Origin: Branchiostoma floridae | Lineage: Eukaryota > Chordata > Leptocardii > Amphioxiformes > Branchiostomatidae | NCBI RefSeq assembly: GCF_000003815.2 | Contig: NC_049991.1 | Span: 1-20,584, forward strand | Length of the DNA: 20,584 bases | Direction: 5' to 3' | Shown: in pieces, positions 6,951 to 17,213 of the stretch | Layout of the letters: every line of letters begins with the position of its first letter | How positions within the stretch are numbered: the stretch's first letter is position 1 | The notes under the pieces: generated by a model | What the model was told of the DNA's origin: nothing | Seen by the model: only the letters and a program-made list of their open reading frames with translations | Databases searched by the model: none | Program-made: the position numbers and the translations under genes

Positions 6951-8427
6951 AAGCTTGCTAGGCCGGAACTTAAAGCCTAAGCTACCATTGCGTTATTTAG
7001 TCCCTACCCGGTACCGTGACAGGTGGTATTTCCAACAGGTAGCTCGCTGTTGCGCCCAATAGAGTCCGTGTACTCAAGAATATCTCGACAAGGAAGTATC
7101 GGATTGGACTGCGGTTTTCATCATTAGATTCCTTATTAAGAGGCCTTTCCAACCATGCCAAGCTTGCTAGGCCGGAACCTAAAGCATAAACTACAATTGC
7201 GTATTAATTCCCTACCCGGTACCGTGACAGGTGGTGTGTCCAAAAGGTAGCTAGAGGTTGTGCAAATAGAGTCCGTATACTCAAGAATATCTCGACAAGG
7301 AAGTATCGGATTGGACTGCGGTTTTCATCTTTCGATTCCCTACTAACGGACCTTTCCAACCATACCAAGCTTGCTAGGCCGGAACTTAAAGCCTAAGCTA
7401 CAATTGCGTTATTAAATGCCTACCCGGTACCGTGACAGGCGCTAGGTGGTGTGTCCAAGAGGTAGCTAGCAGTTGCGCCCAAATAGAGTCCGTATACTCA
7501 AGAATATCTCGATAAGAAAGTATCGGATTGGACTGCAGTTTTGATCTTTCGATTCCTTACTAAGAGACCTTTCCAACCATACCAAGCTTGTTAGGCCGGA
7601 ACTTAAAGCCTAAACTACAATTGCGTGATAAAGTCCCTACCCGGTACCGTGACAGGTGGTGTTTCCAAAAGGCAGCTAGCGGTTGCGCCCAAAAAGAGTC
7701 CGTATACTCAAGAATATCTCCACGAGGAAGTATCGGATTGGACTGCGGTTTTCATCTTTCGATTCCTTACTGACGGACCTTTCCAACCGCCAAGCTTGCT
7801 AGGCCGGAACTTAAAGCCTAAACTACAATTGCGTTATAAAGTCCCTACCCGGTACCGTGACAGGTGGTGTTTCCAAAAGGTAGCGAGTTGTTGCGCCCAA
7901 ATAGAGTCCGTATACTCAAGAATATCTCAACAAGGAAGTGTCAAATTGGACTTCGATTTTGATCTTTCGATTCCTTACTAAGGGACCTTTCCAACCATAC
8001 CAAGCTTGCTAGGCCGGAACTTAAAGCCTAAGCTATAACTGCGTTATTAAGTCCCTACCCGGTACCGTGACAGATGGTGTTTCCAAAAGGTAGCTAGCAG
8101 TTGCGCCAAAAAAGAGTCCGTATACTCACGAATATCTCGATAAGGAAGTATTGGATTGGACTGCGGTTTTGATCTTTCGATTCCTTACTAAGGGACCTTT
8201 CCAACCATACCAAGCTTGCTAGGCCGGAACTTAAAGCCTTAACTACAATTGCGTTATAAAATCCCTACCCGGTACCGTGGCAGGTGGTGTTTCCAAAAGG
8301 TAGCTAGCGGTTGCGCCCAAATAGAGTCTGTATACTCAAGAATATCTCGACAAGGAAGTATCGGATTGGACTGCGGTTTTTATCTTTCCATTCCTTACTA
8401 AGGGACCTCCCGAACCATATCAAGCTT

Positions 8428-8733
8428 NNNNNNNNNNNNNNNNNNNNNNNNNNNNNNNNNNNNNNNNNNNNNNNNNNNNNNNNNNNNNNNNNNNNNNNNN
8501 NNNNNNNNNNNNNNNNNNNNNNNNNNNNNNNNNNNNNNNNNNNNNNNNNNNNNNNNNNNNNNNNNNNNNNNNNNNNNNNNNNNNNNNNNNNNNNNNNNNN
8601 NNNNNNNNNNNNNNNNNNNNNNNNNNNNNNNNNNNNNNNNNNNNNNNNNNNNNNNNNNNNNNNNNNNNNNNNNNNNNNNNNNNNNNNNNNNNNNNNNNNN
8701 NNNNNNNNNNNNNNNNNNNNNNNNNNNNNNNNN
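8428..8733. other. N gap, 306 bases
   Basis: Unknown sequence inside HOR copy 2 (m13-m14). Flanking AAGCTT sites are 418 bp apart, two monomers, so the gap keeps phase and its size looks like a real estimate. Confidence 0.99.
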
Positions 8734-9048
8734 GCCCAATAGAGTCCGTATCCTCAACAATATCTCCACAAGGAAGTATCGGATTGGACGGCGGTTTTCA
8801 TCTTTCGATTCCTTAATAAGGAACCTTTCCAACCATACCAAGCTTGGTAGGCCGGAACTTAAAGCCTAAGCTACAATGGCGTTATTTAGTCCCTACCCGG
8901 TACCGTGACAGGTGGTTTTTCCAAAAGGTAGCTGGCTGTTGCCCCCAATAAAGTCCGTATACTCAAGAATATCTCGACAAGGAAGTATCGGATTGGACTG
9001 CGGTTTTCATCTTTCGATTCCTTACTAACGGACCTTTCCAACCATACC

Positions 9049-9256
9049 AAGCTTGTTAGGCCGGAACCTAAAGCCTAAACTACAATTGCGTATTAATTCC
9101 CTACCCGGTACCGTGACAGATGGTGTGTCCAAAAGGTAGCTAGAGGTTGCGCCAAATAGAGTCCGTATACTCAAGAATATCTCGACGAGGAAGTATCGGA
9201 TTGGACTGCGGTTTTCATCTTTCGATTCCTTACTAACGGACCTTTCCAACCATACC
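9049..9256 (+). repeat. Chimeric monomer m7/m16
   Basis: 5' m7 marks (GAACCTAAAGCC, GCGTATTAATTCCC) join 3' m16 marks (GACAGATGGTGTGTCC, GCGCCAAATAG, GACGAGG). The same kind of hybrid as 2364-2571, occupying the m16 slot of HOR copy 2. Confidence 0.75.
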
Positions 9257-9473
9257 AAGCTTGCTAGGCCGGAACTTAAAGCCTAAGCTACAATTGGGTT
9301 ATTAACTGCCTACCAAGTACCGTGACAGGCGCTAGGTGGTGTGTCCAAGAGGTAGCTAGCAGTTTCGCCCAAATAGAGTCCGTATACTCAAGAATATCTC
9401 GATAAGAAAGTATCGGATTGGACTGCGGTTTTCATCTTTCGATTCCTTACTAAGAGGCCTTTCCAACCATACC
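9257..9473 (+). repeat. m1 monomer opening an aborted third HOR copy
   Basis: A clean 217-bp m1 (TTGGGTTATTAACTGCC, CCAAGTACC, CAGTTTCGCCC) in exactly the place where a third 16-mer should begin. The next unit (9474) is not m2: it has CCTTAACTAC and GAGGTTGCGCCC, so the HOR register is lost here. Confidence 0.88.
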
Positions 9474-9893
9474 AAGCTTGTTAGGCCGGAACTTAAAGCC
9501 TTAACTACAATTGCGTGATAAAGTCCCTACCCGGTACCGTGACAGGTGGTGTTTCCAAAAGGTAGCTAGAGGTTGCGCCCAAATAGAGTCCGTATACTCA
9601 AGAATATCTCGACAAGGAAGTATCAGATTGGACTGCGGTTTTCATCTTTCGATTCCTTACTAAGAGGACTTTTCAACCATACCAAGCTTGCTAGGCCGGA
9701 ACCTAAAGCCTAAACTACAATTGCGTTATTAATTCCCTACCCGGTACCGTGACAGGTGGTGTTTCCAAAAGGTAGCTAGAGGTTGCGCCCAAACAGAGTC
9801 CGTATACTCAAAAATATCTCGACAAGGAAGTATCGAATTGGACTACGGTTTTCATCTTTCCATTCCTTACTAAAGGACATTTCCAACCATACC

Positions 9894-10110
9894 AAGCTTG
9901 CTAGGCCGGAACTTAAAGCCTAAGCTATAATTGCGTTATTAACTGCCTACCCGGTACCGTGACAGGCGCTAGGCGCTGATTCCAAGAGGTAGCTAGCACT
10001 TGCGCGCCAATAGAGTCCGTATACTCAAGAATATCTCGACAAGGAAGTATCGGATTGGACTGCGGCTTTCATCTTTCGATTCCTTATTAAGAGACCTTTC
10101 CAACCATACC
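9894..10110 (+). repeat. Divergent 217-bp monomer
   Basis: Has the 7-bp insertion of m1/m8 but reads GGCGCTAGGCGCTGATTCC, so GGCGCT appears twice where other 217-bp units have GGTGGTGTG. CAGTTGCGCCC is also changed to CACTTGCGCGCC. It probably descends from an m1/m8-like unit that has since diverged. Confidence 0.75.
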
Positions 10111-10184
10111 AAGCTTGCTAGGCCGGAACTTAAAGCCTAAGCTATAACTGCGTTATTAAGTCCCTGCCCGGTACCGTGACAGAT

Positions 10185-10284
10185 NNNNNNNNNNNNNNNN
10201 NNNNNNNNNNNNNNNNNNNNNNNNNNNNNNNNNNNNNNNNNNNNNNNNNNNNNNNNNNNNNNNNNNNNNNNNNNNNNNNNNNNN
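10185..10284. other. N gap, exactly 100 bases, out of phase
   Basis: Flanking AAGCTT sites are 305 bp apart, which fits no whole number of monomers. Five missing bases (between GACAGAT and TTCCAAAAGG) would restore 210. The true length is therefore about 5 bp plus an unknown number of whole monomers. Confidence 0.95.
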
Positions 10285-11180
10285 TTCCAAAAGGTAGCTA
10301 GAGCTTGCGCCCAAATAGAGTCCGTATACTCAAGGATATCTCGACAAGGAAGTATCGGATTGGACAGCGGCTTTCATCTTTCGATTCCTTACTAACGGAC
10401 CTTTCCAACCATACCAAGCTTGCTAGGCCGGAACTTAAAGCCTAAACTACAATTGCGTTATAAAGTCCCTACCCGGTACCGTGACATGTGGTGTTTCCAA
10501 AAGGTAGCTAGTTGTTGCGCCCAAATAGAGTCCGTATACTCAAGAATACCTCAACAAGGAAGTATCAGATTGGACTGCAGTTTTCATCTTTCGATTCCTT
10601 CCTAAGAGACCTTTCGAACCATGCCAAGCTTGCTAGGCCGGAACTTAAGCCTAAGCTACAATTGCGTTATTAAGTCCCTACCCGGTACCGTGACAGATGG
10701 TGTTTCCAAAAGGTAGCTAGAGGTTGCGCCCAAATAGAGTTCGTATACTCAAGAATATGTCAACAAGGAAGTATCGGATTGGACTGCAGATTTCATCATT
10801 CGATTTCTTACTAAAAGACCTTTCCAACCATACCAAGCTTGCTAGGCCGGAACTTAAAACCTAAGCTATAACTGCGTGATAAAGGCCCTACCCGGTACCG
10901 TGACAGATGGTGTTTCGAAAAGGTAGCTAGAGGTTGCGCCTAAATAGTGTTCGTATACTCAAGAATATCTCAACAAGGAAGTATCGGATTGGACTGCAGT
11001 TTTCATCTTTCAATTCCTTACTAAGGGAAATTTCCAACCATACCAATTTTTCTAGGCCGGAACTTAAAGCCTTAACTACAATTGCGTTATAAAGTCCCTA
11101 CCAGGTACCATGGCAGGTGGTGTTTCCAAAAGGTAGCTAGAGGTTGCGCCCAAATAGAGTCCGTATACTCAGGAATATCT

Positions 11181-11527
11181 NNNNNNNNNNNNNNNNNNNN
11201 NNNNNNNNNNNNNNNNNNNNNNNNNNNNNNNNNNNNNNNNNNNNNNNNNNNNNNNNNNNNNNNNNNNNNNNNNNNNNNNNNNNNNNNNNNNNNNNNNNNN
11301 NNNNNNNNNNNNNNNNNNNNNNNNNNNNNNNNNNNNNNNNNNNNNNNNNNNNNNNNNNNNNNNNNNNNNNNNNNNNNNNNNNNNNNNNNNNNNNNNNNNN
11401 NNNNNNNNNNNNNNNNNNNNNNNNNNNNNNNNNNNNNNNNNNNNNNNNNNNNNNNNNNNNNNNNNNNNNNNNNNNNNNNNNNNNNNNNNNNNNNNNNNNN
11501 NNNNNNNNNNNNNNNNNNNNNNNNNNN
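11181..11527. other. N gap, 347 bases
   Basis: Sites at 11045 and 11672 are 627 bp apart, three units of 209, so the gap keeps phase. Sequence passes from a divergent monomer on the left to m7 on the right, so the boundary between the divergent block and HOR lies inside this gap. Confidence 0.98.
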
Positions 11528-13145
11528 CGTGACAGGTGGTGTGTCCAAAAGGTAGCGAGAGGTTGTGCAAATAGAGTCCGTATACTCAAGAATATCTCGA
11601 CAAGGAAGTATCGGATTGGACTGCGGTTTTCATCTTTCGATTCCCTACTAACGGACCTTTCCAACCATACCAAGCTTGCTAGGCCGGAACTTAAAGCCTA
11701 AGCTACAATTGCGTTATTAAATGCCTACCCGGTACCGTGACAGGTGCTAGGTGGTGTGTCCAAGAGGTAGCTAGCAGTTGCGCCCAAATAGAGTCCGTAT
11801 ACTCAAGAATATCTCGATAAGAAAGTATCGGATTGGACTGCAGTTTTGATCTTTCGATTCCTTACTAAGAGACCTTTCCAACCATACCAAGCTTGTTAGG
11901 CCGGAACTTAAAGCCTAAACTACAATTGCGTGATAAAGTCCCTACCCGGTACCGTGACAGGTGGTGTTTCCAAAAGGCAGCTAGCGGTTGCGCCCAAAAA
12001 GAGTCCGTATACTCAAGAATATCTCCACGAGGAAGTATCGGATTGGACTGCGGTTTTCATCTTTCGATTCCTTACTGACGGACCTTTCCAACCGCCAAGC
12101 TTGCTAGGCCGGAACTTAAAGCCTAAACTACAATTGCGTTATAAAGTCCCTACCCGGTACCGTGACAGGTGGTGTTTCCAAAAGGTAGCTAGTTGTTGCG
12201 CCCAAATAGAGTCCGTATACTCAAGAATATCTCAACAAGGAAGTGTCAAATTGGACTTCAATTTTGATCTTTCGATTCCTTACTAAGGGACCTTTCCAAC
12301 CATACCAAGCTTGCTAGGCCGGAACTTAAAGCCTAAGCTATAACTGCGTTATTAAGTCCCTACCCGGTACCGTGACAGATGGTGTTTCCAAAAGGTAGCT
12401 AGCAGTTGCGCCAAAATAGAGTCCGTATACTCAAGAATATCTCGATAAGGAAGTATTGGATTGGACTGCGGTTTTGATCTTTCGATTCCTTACTAAGGTA
12501 CCTTTTCAACCATACCAAGCTTGCTAGGCCGGAACTTAAAGCCTTAACTACAATTGCGTTATAAAGTCCCTACCCGGTACCGTGGCAGGTGGTGTTTCCA
12601 AAAGGTAGCTAGCGGTTGCGCCCAAATAGAGTCTGTATACTCAAGAATATCTCGACAAGGAAGTATCGGATTGGACTGCGGTTTTTATCTTTCCATTCCT
12701 TACTAAGGGACCTCCCGAACCATATCAAGCTTGCTAGGCCGGACCTTAAAGCCTAAACTACAATTGCGTTATTAAGTCCCTACCCGGTACCGTGACAGGT
12801 GGTGTTTCCAAAAGGTAGCTAGAGGTTGCGCCCAAATAGAGTCCGTATACTCAAGAATATCTCGACGAGGAAGTATCGGATTTTAATGCGGTTTTCATCT
12901 TTCGATTCCTTACTAACGGACCTTTCCAACCATACCAAGCTTGCTAGGCCGGAACTTAAAGCCTAAGCTACAATTGCGTTATTTAGTCCCTACTCGGTAC
13001 CGTGACAGGTGGTATTTCCAAAAGGTAGCTCGCTGTTGCGCCCAATACAGTCCGTATACTCAACAATATCTCCACAAGGAAGTATCGGATGGGCCTGCGG
13101 TTTTCATCTTTCGATTGCTTACTAACAGACCTTTCCAACCATACC
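11528..13145 (+). repeat. Partial HOR, m7 to m14
   Basis: Starts within m7 (GAGGTTGTGCAAATAG), then m8 11672, m9 11889, m10 12097, m11 12307, m12 12517, m13 12727 and m14 12937, in canonical order and lengths. m13 has a changed GGATTTTAATGCGG where 5079 has GGATTTGACTGCGG. In m14 the end drifts (GATGGGCCTGCGG, GATTGCTTACTAACAG), after which the order is lost. Confidence 0.9.
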
Positions 13146-14478
13146 AAGCTTGCTAGACCGGAACTTAAAGCCTAAGCTACAATTGCGTAATTAAGATCAT
13201 ACCCGGTACCGTGACAGGTGGTATTTCCAAAAGGTAGCTCGCTGTTGCGCCCAATAGAGTCCGTATACTCAAGAATATCTCGACAAGGAAGTATCGGATT
13301 GGACTGCGGTTTTCATCATTCGATTCCTTACTAAGGTATCTTTCCAACCATACCAAGCTTGCTAGGCCGGAACGTGAAGCCTAAACTAGAATTGCGTTAT
13401 TTAGTCCCTACCCGGTACCGTGACAGGTGGTATTTCCAAAAGGTAGCTCGCTGTTGAGCCCAAAAGAGTCCGTATACTTAAGAATACCTCGACAAGGAAG
13501 TATCGGATTGGACTGCGGTTTTCGTCATTCAATTTTTTACTAAGAGGCCTTTCCAACCATACCAAGCTTGCTAGGCCGGAACCTAAAGCCTAAACTACAA
13601 TTGCGTTATTAATTCCCTACCCGGTACCGTGACAGGTGGTGTGTCCAAAAGGTAGCTCGCTGTTGCACCCAATAGAGTCCGTATACTTAAGAATATCTCC
13701 ACAAGGAAGTATCAAATTGGACTGCGGTTTTCATCATTCGATTGTTTACTAAGAGGCCTTTCCAACCATACCAAGCTTGCTAGGCCGGAACCTTAAGCCT
13801 TAACTACAATTGCGTTATTAATTCCCTACCCGGTACCGTGGCAGTCGGTGTTTCCCAAAGGTAGCTAGCGGTTGCGCCCAAACAGAGTCCGTATACTCAA
13901 GAATATGTCAACAAGGAAGTATTGGATTGNNNNNNNNNNNNNNNNNNNNNNNNNNNNNNNNNNNNNNNNNNNNNNNNNNNNNNNNNNNNNNNNNNNNNNN
14001 NNNNNNNNNNNNNNNNNNNNNNNNNNNNNTTCTTACTAAGAGACCTTTCTAATTATACCAAGCTTGCTAGGCAGGAACTTAAAGCCTTAACTACAATTGC
14101 GTTATAAAGTCCCTACCCGGTACCGTGGCAGGTGGTGTTTCCAAAAGGTAGCTAGCGGTTGCGCCCAAATAGAGTCCGTACACTCAAGAATATCTCAACA
14201 AGGCAGTGTCGGATTGGACTGCAGTTTTCATCATTCGACTCCTTACTAAAGTACCTTTCCAACCATATCAAGCTTGCTAGGCCGGAAGTTAAAGCCTAAG
14301 CTATAACTGCGTTATTAAGTCCCTACCCGGTACCGTGACAGATGGTGTTTCCAAAAGGTAGCTAGAGGTTGCGCCCAAATAGAGTCCGTATACTCAAGAA
14401 TATTTCCACAAGGAAGTATCGGATTGGACTGCGGTTTTCATCTTTCGATTCCTTACTAAGGACCTTTCCAACCATACC
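13146..14478 (+). repeat. Divergent, non-HOR monomer block 2
   Basis: Units start at 13146, 13355, 13564, 13773 (holding a 100-N gap), 14060 and 14270. Private changes include CTAGACCGG and AATTAAGATCATACCC (13146), GAACGTGAAGCC and CTTAAGAATACC (13355), GTTGCACCC (13564), GGCAGTCGG (13773), and GGCAGGAAC and GTACACTC (14060). The 13355 unit ends TTTTCGTCATTCAATTTTTT, which resembles the odd 3' tract in m10 of HOR copy 1. The last unit (14270) shares its 3' half with 1127. Confidence 0.8.
13930..14029. other. N gap, exactly 100 bases, out of phase
   Basis: Flanking sites are 287 bp apart. About 23 bases (from GACTGC to TCGAT) would complete one 210-bp unit, so the 100 N are a placeholder for 23 bp plus any number of monomers. 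Confidence 0.95.
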
Positions 14479-15316
14479 AAGCTTGCTAGGCCGGAACTTA
14501 AAGCCTAAACTACAATTGCGTTATAAAGTCCCTACCCGGTACCGTGACAGATGGTGTTTCCAAAAGGTAGCTAGTTGTTGCGCCCAAATAGAGTCCGTAT
14601 ACTCAAGAATATCTCAACAAGGAAGTGTCAAATTGGACTTCAATTTTGATCTTTCGATTCCTTACTAAGGGACCTTTCCAACCATACCAAGCTTGCTAGG
14701 CCGGAACTTAAAGCCTAAGCTATAACTGCGTTATTAAGTCCCTACCCGGTACCGTGACAGATGGTGTTTCCCAAAGGTAGCTAGCAGTTGCGCCCCAATA
14801 GAGTCCGTATACTCAAGAATATCTCGATAAGGAAGTATCGGATTGGACTGCGGTTTTGATCTTTCGATTCCTTACTAAGGGACCTTTCCAACCATACCAA
14901 GCTTGCTAGCCCGGAACTTAAAGCCTTAACTACATTGCGTTATAAAGTCCCTACCCGGTACCGTGGCAGGTGGTGTCTCCAAAAGGTAGCTAGCGGTTGC
15001 GCCCAAATAGAGTCTGTATACTCAAGAATATCTCGACAAGGAAGTATCGGATTGGACTGCGGTTTTTATCTTTCCATTCCTTACTAAGGGACCTCCCGAA
15101 CCATATCAAGCTTGCTAGGCCGGACCTTAAAGCCTAAACTACAATTGCGTTATTAAGTCCCTACCCGGTACCGTGACAGGTGGTGTTTCCAAAAGGTAGC
15201 TAGAGGTTGCGCCAAATAGAGTCCGTATACTCAAGAATATCTCGACGAGGAAGTATCGGATTGGACTGCGGTTTTCATCTTTCGATTCCTTACTAAGGGA
15301 CCTTTCCAACCATACC

Positions 15317-15525
15317 AAGCTTGCTAGGCCGGAACTTAAAGCCTAAGCTACAATTGCGTTATTTAGTCCCTACTCGGTACCGTGACACGTGGTATTTCCA
15401 AAAGGTAGCTCGCTGTTGCGCCCAATAGAGTCCGTATACTCAAGAATATCTCGACGAGGAAGTATCGGATTGGACTGCGGTTTTCATCTTTCGATTCCTT
15501 ACTAACGGACCTTTCCAACCATACC
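15317..15525 (+). repeat. Chimeric monomer m14/m16
   Basis: 5' m14 (CTACTCGG) with the private GACACGTGG, then 3' m16-like CTCGACGAGG, followed by m1. The same junction and private mark occur at 701-909. Confidence 0.75.
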
Positions 15526-15838
15526 AAGCTTGCTAGGCCGGAACTTAAAGCCTAAGCTACAATTGGGTTATTAACTGCCTACCAAGTACCGTGACAGGCG
15601 CTAGGTGGTGTGTCCAAGAGGTAGCTAGCAGTTTCGCCCAAATAGAGTCCGTATACTCCAGAATATCTCGATAAGAAAGTATCGGATTGGACTGCGGTTT
15701 TCATCCTTCGATTCCTTACTAAGAGACCTTTCCAACCATACCAAGCTTGTTAGGCCGGAACTTAAAGCCTAAACTACAATTGCGTTATTAAGTCCCTACC
15801 CGGTACCGTGACAGATGGTGTTTCCAAAAGGCAGCTAG

Positions 15839-16119
15839 NNNNNNNNNNNNNNNNNNNNNNNNNNNNNNNNNNNNNNNNNNNNNNNNNNNNNNNNNNNNNN
15901 NNNNNNNNNNNNNNNNNNNNNNNNNNNNNNNNNNNNNNNNNNNNNNNNNNNNNNNNNNNNNNNNNNNNNNNNNNNNNNNNNNNNNNNNNNNNNNNNNNNN
16001 NNNNNNNNNNNNNNNNNNNNNNNNNNNNNNNNNNNNNNNNNNNNNNNNNNNNNNNNNNNNNNNNNNNNNNNNNNNNNNNNNNNNNNNNNNNNNNNNNNNN
16101 NNNNNNNNNNNNNNNNNNN
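15839..16119. other. N gap, 281 bases
   Basis: Flanking sites at 15743 and 16163 are 420 bp apart, two units of 210, so phase is kept. The missing sequence should be the end of an m2-slot unit and most of m3. Confidence 0.98.
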
Positions 16120-16162
16120 TTCATCTTTCGATTCCTTACTAAGGGACCTTTCCAACCATACC

Positions 16163-16372
16163 AAGCTTGCTAGGCCGGAACTTAAAGCCGAAACTACAAT
16201 TGCGTGATAAAGGCCCTACCCGGTACCGTGACAGGTGGTGTTTCCAAAAGGTAGCTAGTTGTTGCGCCCAAATAGAGTCCGTATACTCAAGAATATCTCG
16301 ACAAGGAAGTATCGGATTGGACTGCGGTTTTCGTCTTTCGATTCCTTCCTAAGAGACCTTTCGAACCATACC
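16163..16372 (+). repeat. m4 monomer with foreign tail, joined directly to m6
   Basis: The 5' part is m4 (GCCGAAAC, GCGTGATAAAGGCC, TAGTTGTTGCG). The last 40 bp or so change to CCTTCCTAAGAGACC and TTTCGAACC, a tail otherwise seen in the divergent unit at 10416. The next unit is m6, so m5 has been removed precisely. Confidence 0.75.
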
Positions 16373-17213
16373 AAGCTTGCTAGGCCGGAACTTAAAGCCT
16401 AAGCTACCATTGCGTTATTTAGTCCCTACCCGGTACCGTGACAGGTGGTATTTCCAACAGGTAGCTCGCTGTTGCGCCCGATAGAGTCCGTATACTCAAG
16501 AATATCTCGACAAGGAAGTATCAGATTGGACTGCGGTTTTCATCTTTAGATTCCTTATTAAGAGGCCTTTCCAACCATACCAAGCTTGTTAGGCCGGAAC
16601 CTAAAGCCTAAACTACAATTGCGTATTAATTCCCTACCCGGTCCCGTGACAGGTGGTGTGTCCAAAAGGTAGCTAGAGGTTGTGCAAATAGAGTCCGTAT
16701 ACTCAAGAATATCTCGACAAGGAAGTATCGGATTGGACTGCGGTTTTCATCTTTCGATTCCCTACTAACGGACCTTTCCAACCATATCAAGCTTGCTAGG
16801 CCGGAACTTAAAGCCTAAGCTACAATTGCGTTATTAAATGCCTACCCGGTACCGTGACAGGCGCTAGGTGGTGTGTCCAAGAGGTAGCTAGCAGTTGCGC
16901 CCAAATAGAGTCCGTATACTCAAGAATATCTCGATAAGAAAGTATCGGATTGGACTGCGGTTTTCATCTTTCGATTCCTTACTAAGAGACCTTTCCAACC
17001 ATACCAAGCTTGTTAGGCCGGAACTTAAAGCCTAAACTACAATTGCGTGATAAAGTCCCTACCCGGTACCGTGACAGGTGGTGTTTCCAAAAGGCAGCTA
17101 GCGGTTGCGCCCAAAAAGAGTCCGTATACTCAAGAATATCTCCACGAGGAAGTATCGGATTGATCTGCGGTTTTCATCTTTCGATTCCTTACTGACGGAC
17201 CTTTCCAACCGCC

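Larger units (their letters stand above)
5915..9256 (+). repeat. Canonical 16-monomer HOR, copy 2 (with N gap)
   Basis: Units start at 5915, 6132, 6342, 6552, 6762, 6951, 7160, 7367, 7584, 7792, 8002, 8212 and 8422, then one inside the gap, then 8840 and 9049. The lengths match copy 1 unit for unit up to the gap. The distance from the copy 1 start is 3,343 bp, and the next m1 comes 3,342 bp on. Bases 8428-8733 are N, covering most of m13 and m14. The two-unit distance across the gap (418) fits the expected 419 within one base. m10 and m16 carry variants different from copy 1. Confidence 0.93.
9474..11180 (+). repeat. Divergent, non-HOR monomer block 1
   Basis: Units start at 9474, 9684, 9894 (217 bp), 10111 (holding a 100-N gap), 10416, 10626, 10835 and 11045. 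They carry private changes not seen in the HOR types: AAAAATATCTCG and ACTACGG in 9684, GTTCGTATAC in 10626 and 10835, AATATGTCAAC in 10626, TTTCGAAAAGG in 10835, and CCAATTTTTCTAGG with CCATGGCAGG in 11045. The ordered m1-m16 series is not present. The unit at 10416 ends CCTTCCTAAGAG and TTTCGAACC, a tail also found in the m4 unit at 16163. Confidence 0.8.
14479..17213 (+). repeat. 13-monomer HOR variant (2,735 bp)
   Basis: Order: m10 14479, m11 14689, m12 14899, m13 15108, m14/m16 hybrid 15317, m1 15526, an m2-slot unit 15743, one unit in the gap, m4 16163, m6 16373, m7 16582, m8 16789, m9 17006; m10 then returns at 17214. It lacks the 189-bp m5 and separate m15 and m16 units. The m1-to-m8 distance here is 1,263 bp against 1,452 in the canonical copies, a difference of exactly 189 bp. 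Confidence 0.85.

Noticed and set aside
8311-8841. Longer frames spanning N runs (near 8311-8841, 11082-11701, 15774-16173, 18476-18727, 19353-19720).
   Set aside because: Most of their length is unknown bases. The open frame exists only because N contains no stop codon.
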